Assembly (NCBI GenBank): GCA_023265495.1
Contig: JAHFTP010000112.1
Coordinates: 1-5,974, forward strand
DNA: 5,974 nucleotides
Source of the DNA: Chlamydiota bacterium
Lineage (GTDB): Bacteria > Chlamydiota > Chlamydiia > Chlamydiales > Rhabdochlamydiaceae
Direction of reading: 5' to 3'
Shown here piece by piece: positions 5,762-5,974 of this stretch. A program made the position numbers and the translations under genes. Numbering within the stretch: the stretch's first letter is position 1; each line of letters begins with the position of its first letter. A model generated the notes under the pieces. That model was not told the origin of the DNA. It did no database searches and saw nothing but the letters and a program-made list of their open reading frames with translations.

Positions 5762-5974
5762 ATGACAAAGCAAGGCTTCTTTGTGGCTTCCACAGGACAA
5801 AATATTGGCAAAACAACTATTTGTCTGGGGCTATGCTCTGGCATCAAGAAAAAAGGAAGAAAAATTGCCTACATGAAACCTGTAGGACAAGAGCTCGTAA
5901 AAACAGAGAAAGGGGAGAGCATAGATAAAGATGCCATCCTCTTCAAAGAACATTTTTGTCTGAAAGACGCCTAC
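5762..5974 (+). CDS. BioD-like P-loop ATPase (phosphotransacetylase N-terminal-like), partial
   Basis: The first 71 codons are in the window and the frame is still open at the right edge. The N-terminus folds as a P-loop strand-loop-helix: GFFVASTGQNIGKTT with Gly16-Lys17-Thr18 at the nucleotide site (a variant deviant Walker A). A second strand with YMKPVGQE (37-44), the BioD-type K-P-V/x-G/Q motif, follows, and then DKDA (55-58). This resembles dethiobiotin synthetase and the BioD-like AAA_26 domain found as a stand-alone protein or at the N-terminus of some phosphate acetyltransferases. The ASTGQNIGKTT form favours the latter group over true BioD, whose loop usually reads GTDTxVGKT. The start ATG follows a weak TAGG site. 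It lies 39 bp after the transporter, with no terminator between, so co-transcription is likely. The true function needs the missing remainder. Confidence 0.7.
   Translation, partial: MTKQGFFVASTGQNIGKTTICLGLCSGIKKKGRKIAYMKPVGQELVKTEKGESIDKDAILFKEHFCLKDAY

Overview
The window looks like a chromosomal segment from a moderately AT-rich Gram-negative bacterium. A Chlamydia-related environmental member of the Chlamydiota, or another PVC-superphylum lineage, fits best. The clues are an outer-membrane beta-barrel protein resembling the BBP7 family best known from Planctomycetes, a compact SRP RNA, and a mix of housekeeping genes with eroded accessory genes. This placement is inference from gene content; no marker gene settles it.

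Layout. Bases 1-189 hold the 3' end of an AAA-type ATPase gene (+). Bases 233-270 carry a cluster of TGAGTCAAT/ATTGACTCA units. Directly after it lies a decayed M56-type metallopeptidase (273-830, +), whose 5' half is missing and whose frame holds two adjacent stops, although its HExxH zinc site survives. A compact SRP RNA gene (about 901-1003, +) follows, with a near-consensus promoter and a U-rich end. Convergent with it is a 448-residue AlbA_2/ATP-binding transcriptional regulator (1032-2378, -). Its upstream region (2396-2485) contains a much larger array of the same 9-bp units seen at 233-270. Next on the minus strand are a BBP7-like outer-membrane protein (2640-3623) and a MazG-family NTP pyrophosphohydrolase (3704-4348). 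Divergent from mazG is a Bcr/CflA-like MFS efflux transporter (4514-5722, +), followed 39 bp later by the start of a BioD-like P-loop ATPase that runs off the window (5762 onward, +).

How the parts relate. The right half (mazG, MFS, BioD-like) looks like ordinary chromosome: nucleotide-pool sanitation, efflux and a dethiobiotin-synthetase-type enzyme. The left half (ATPase, repeat cluster, broken peptidase, regulator) looks like a rearranged accessory zone built around the SRP RNA gene. The most notable signal is the shared operator-like repeat. The 38 bp at 233-270 and at 2426-2463 have the same architecture: one unit, an 11-bp spacer, then two inverted units. At the second site this is extended into a near-symmetric two-plus-two palindrome with further flanking units, immediately 5' of the AlbA_2 regulator. 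The simplest reading is an autoregulatory operator with a second, orphaned target or relic at 233-270. No complete new multi-gene system is demonstrable from this window.
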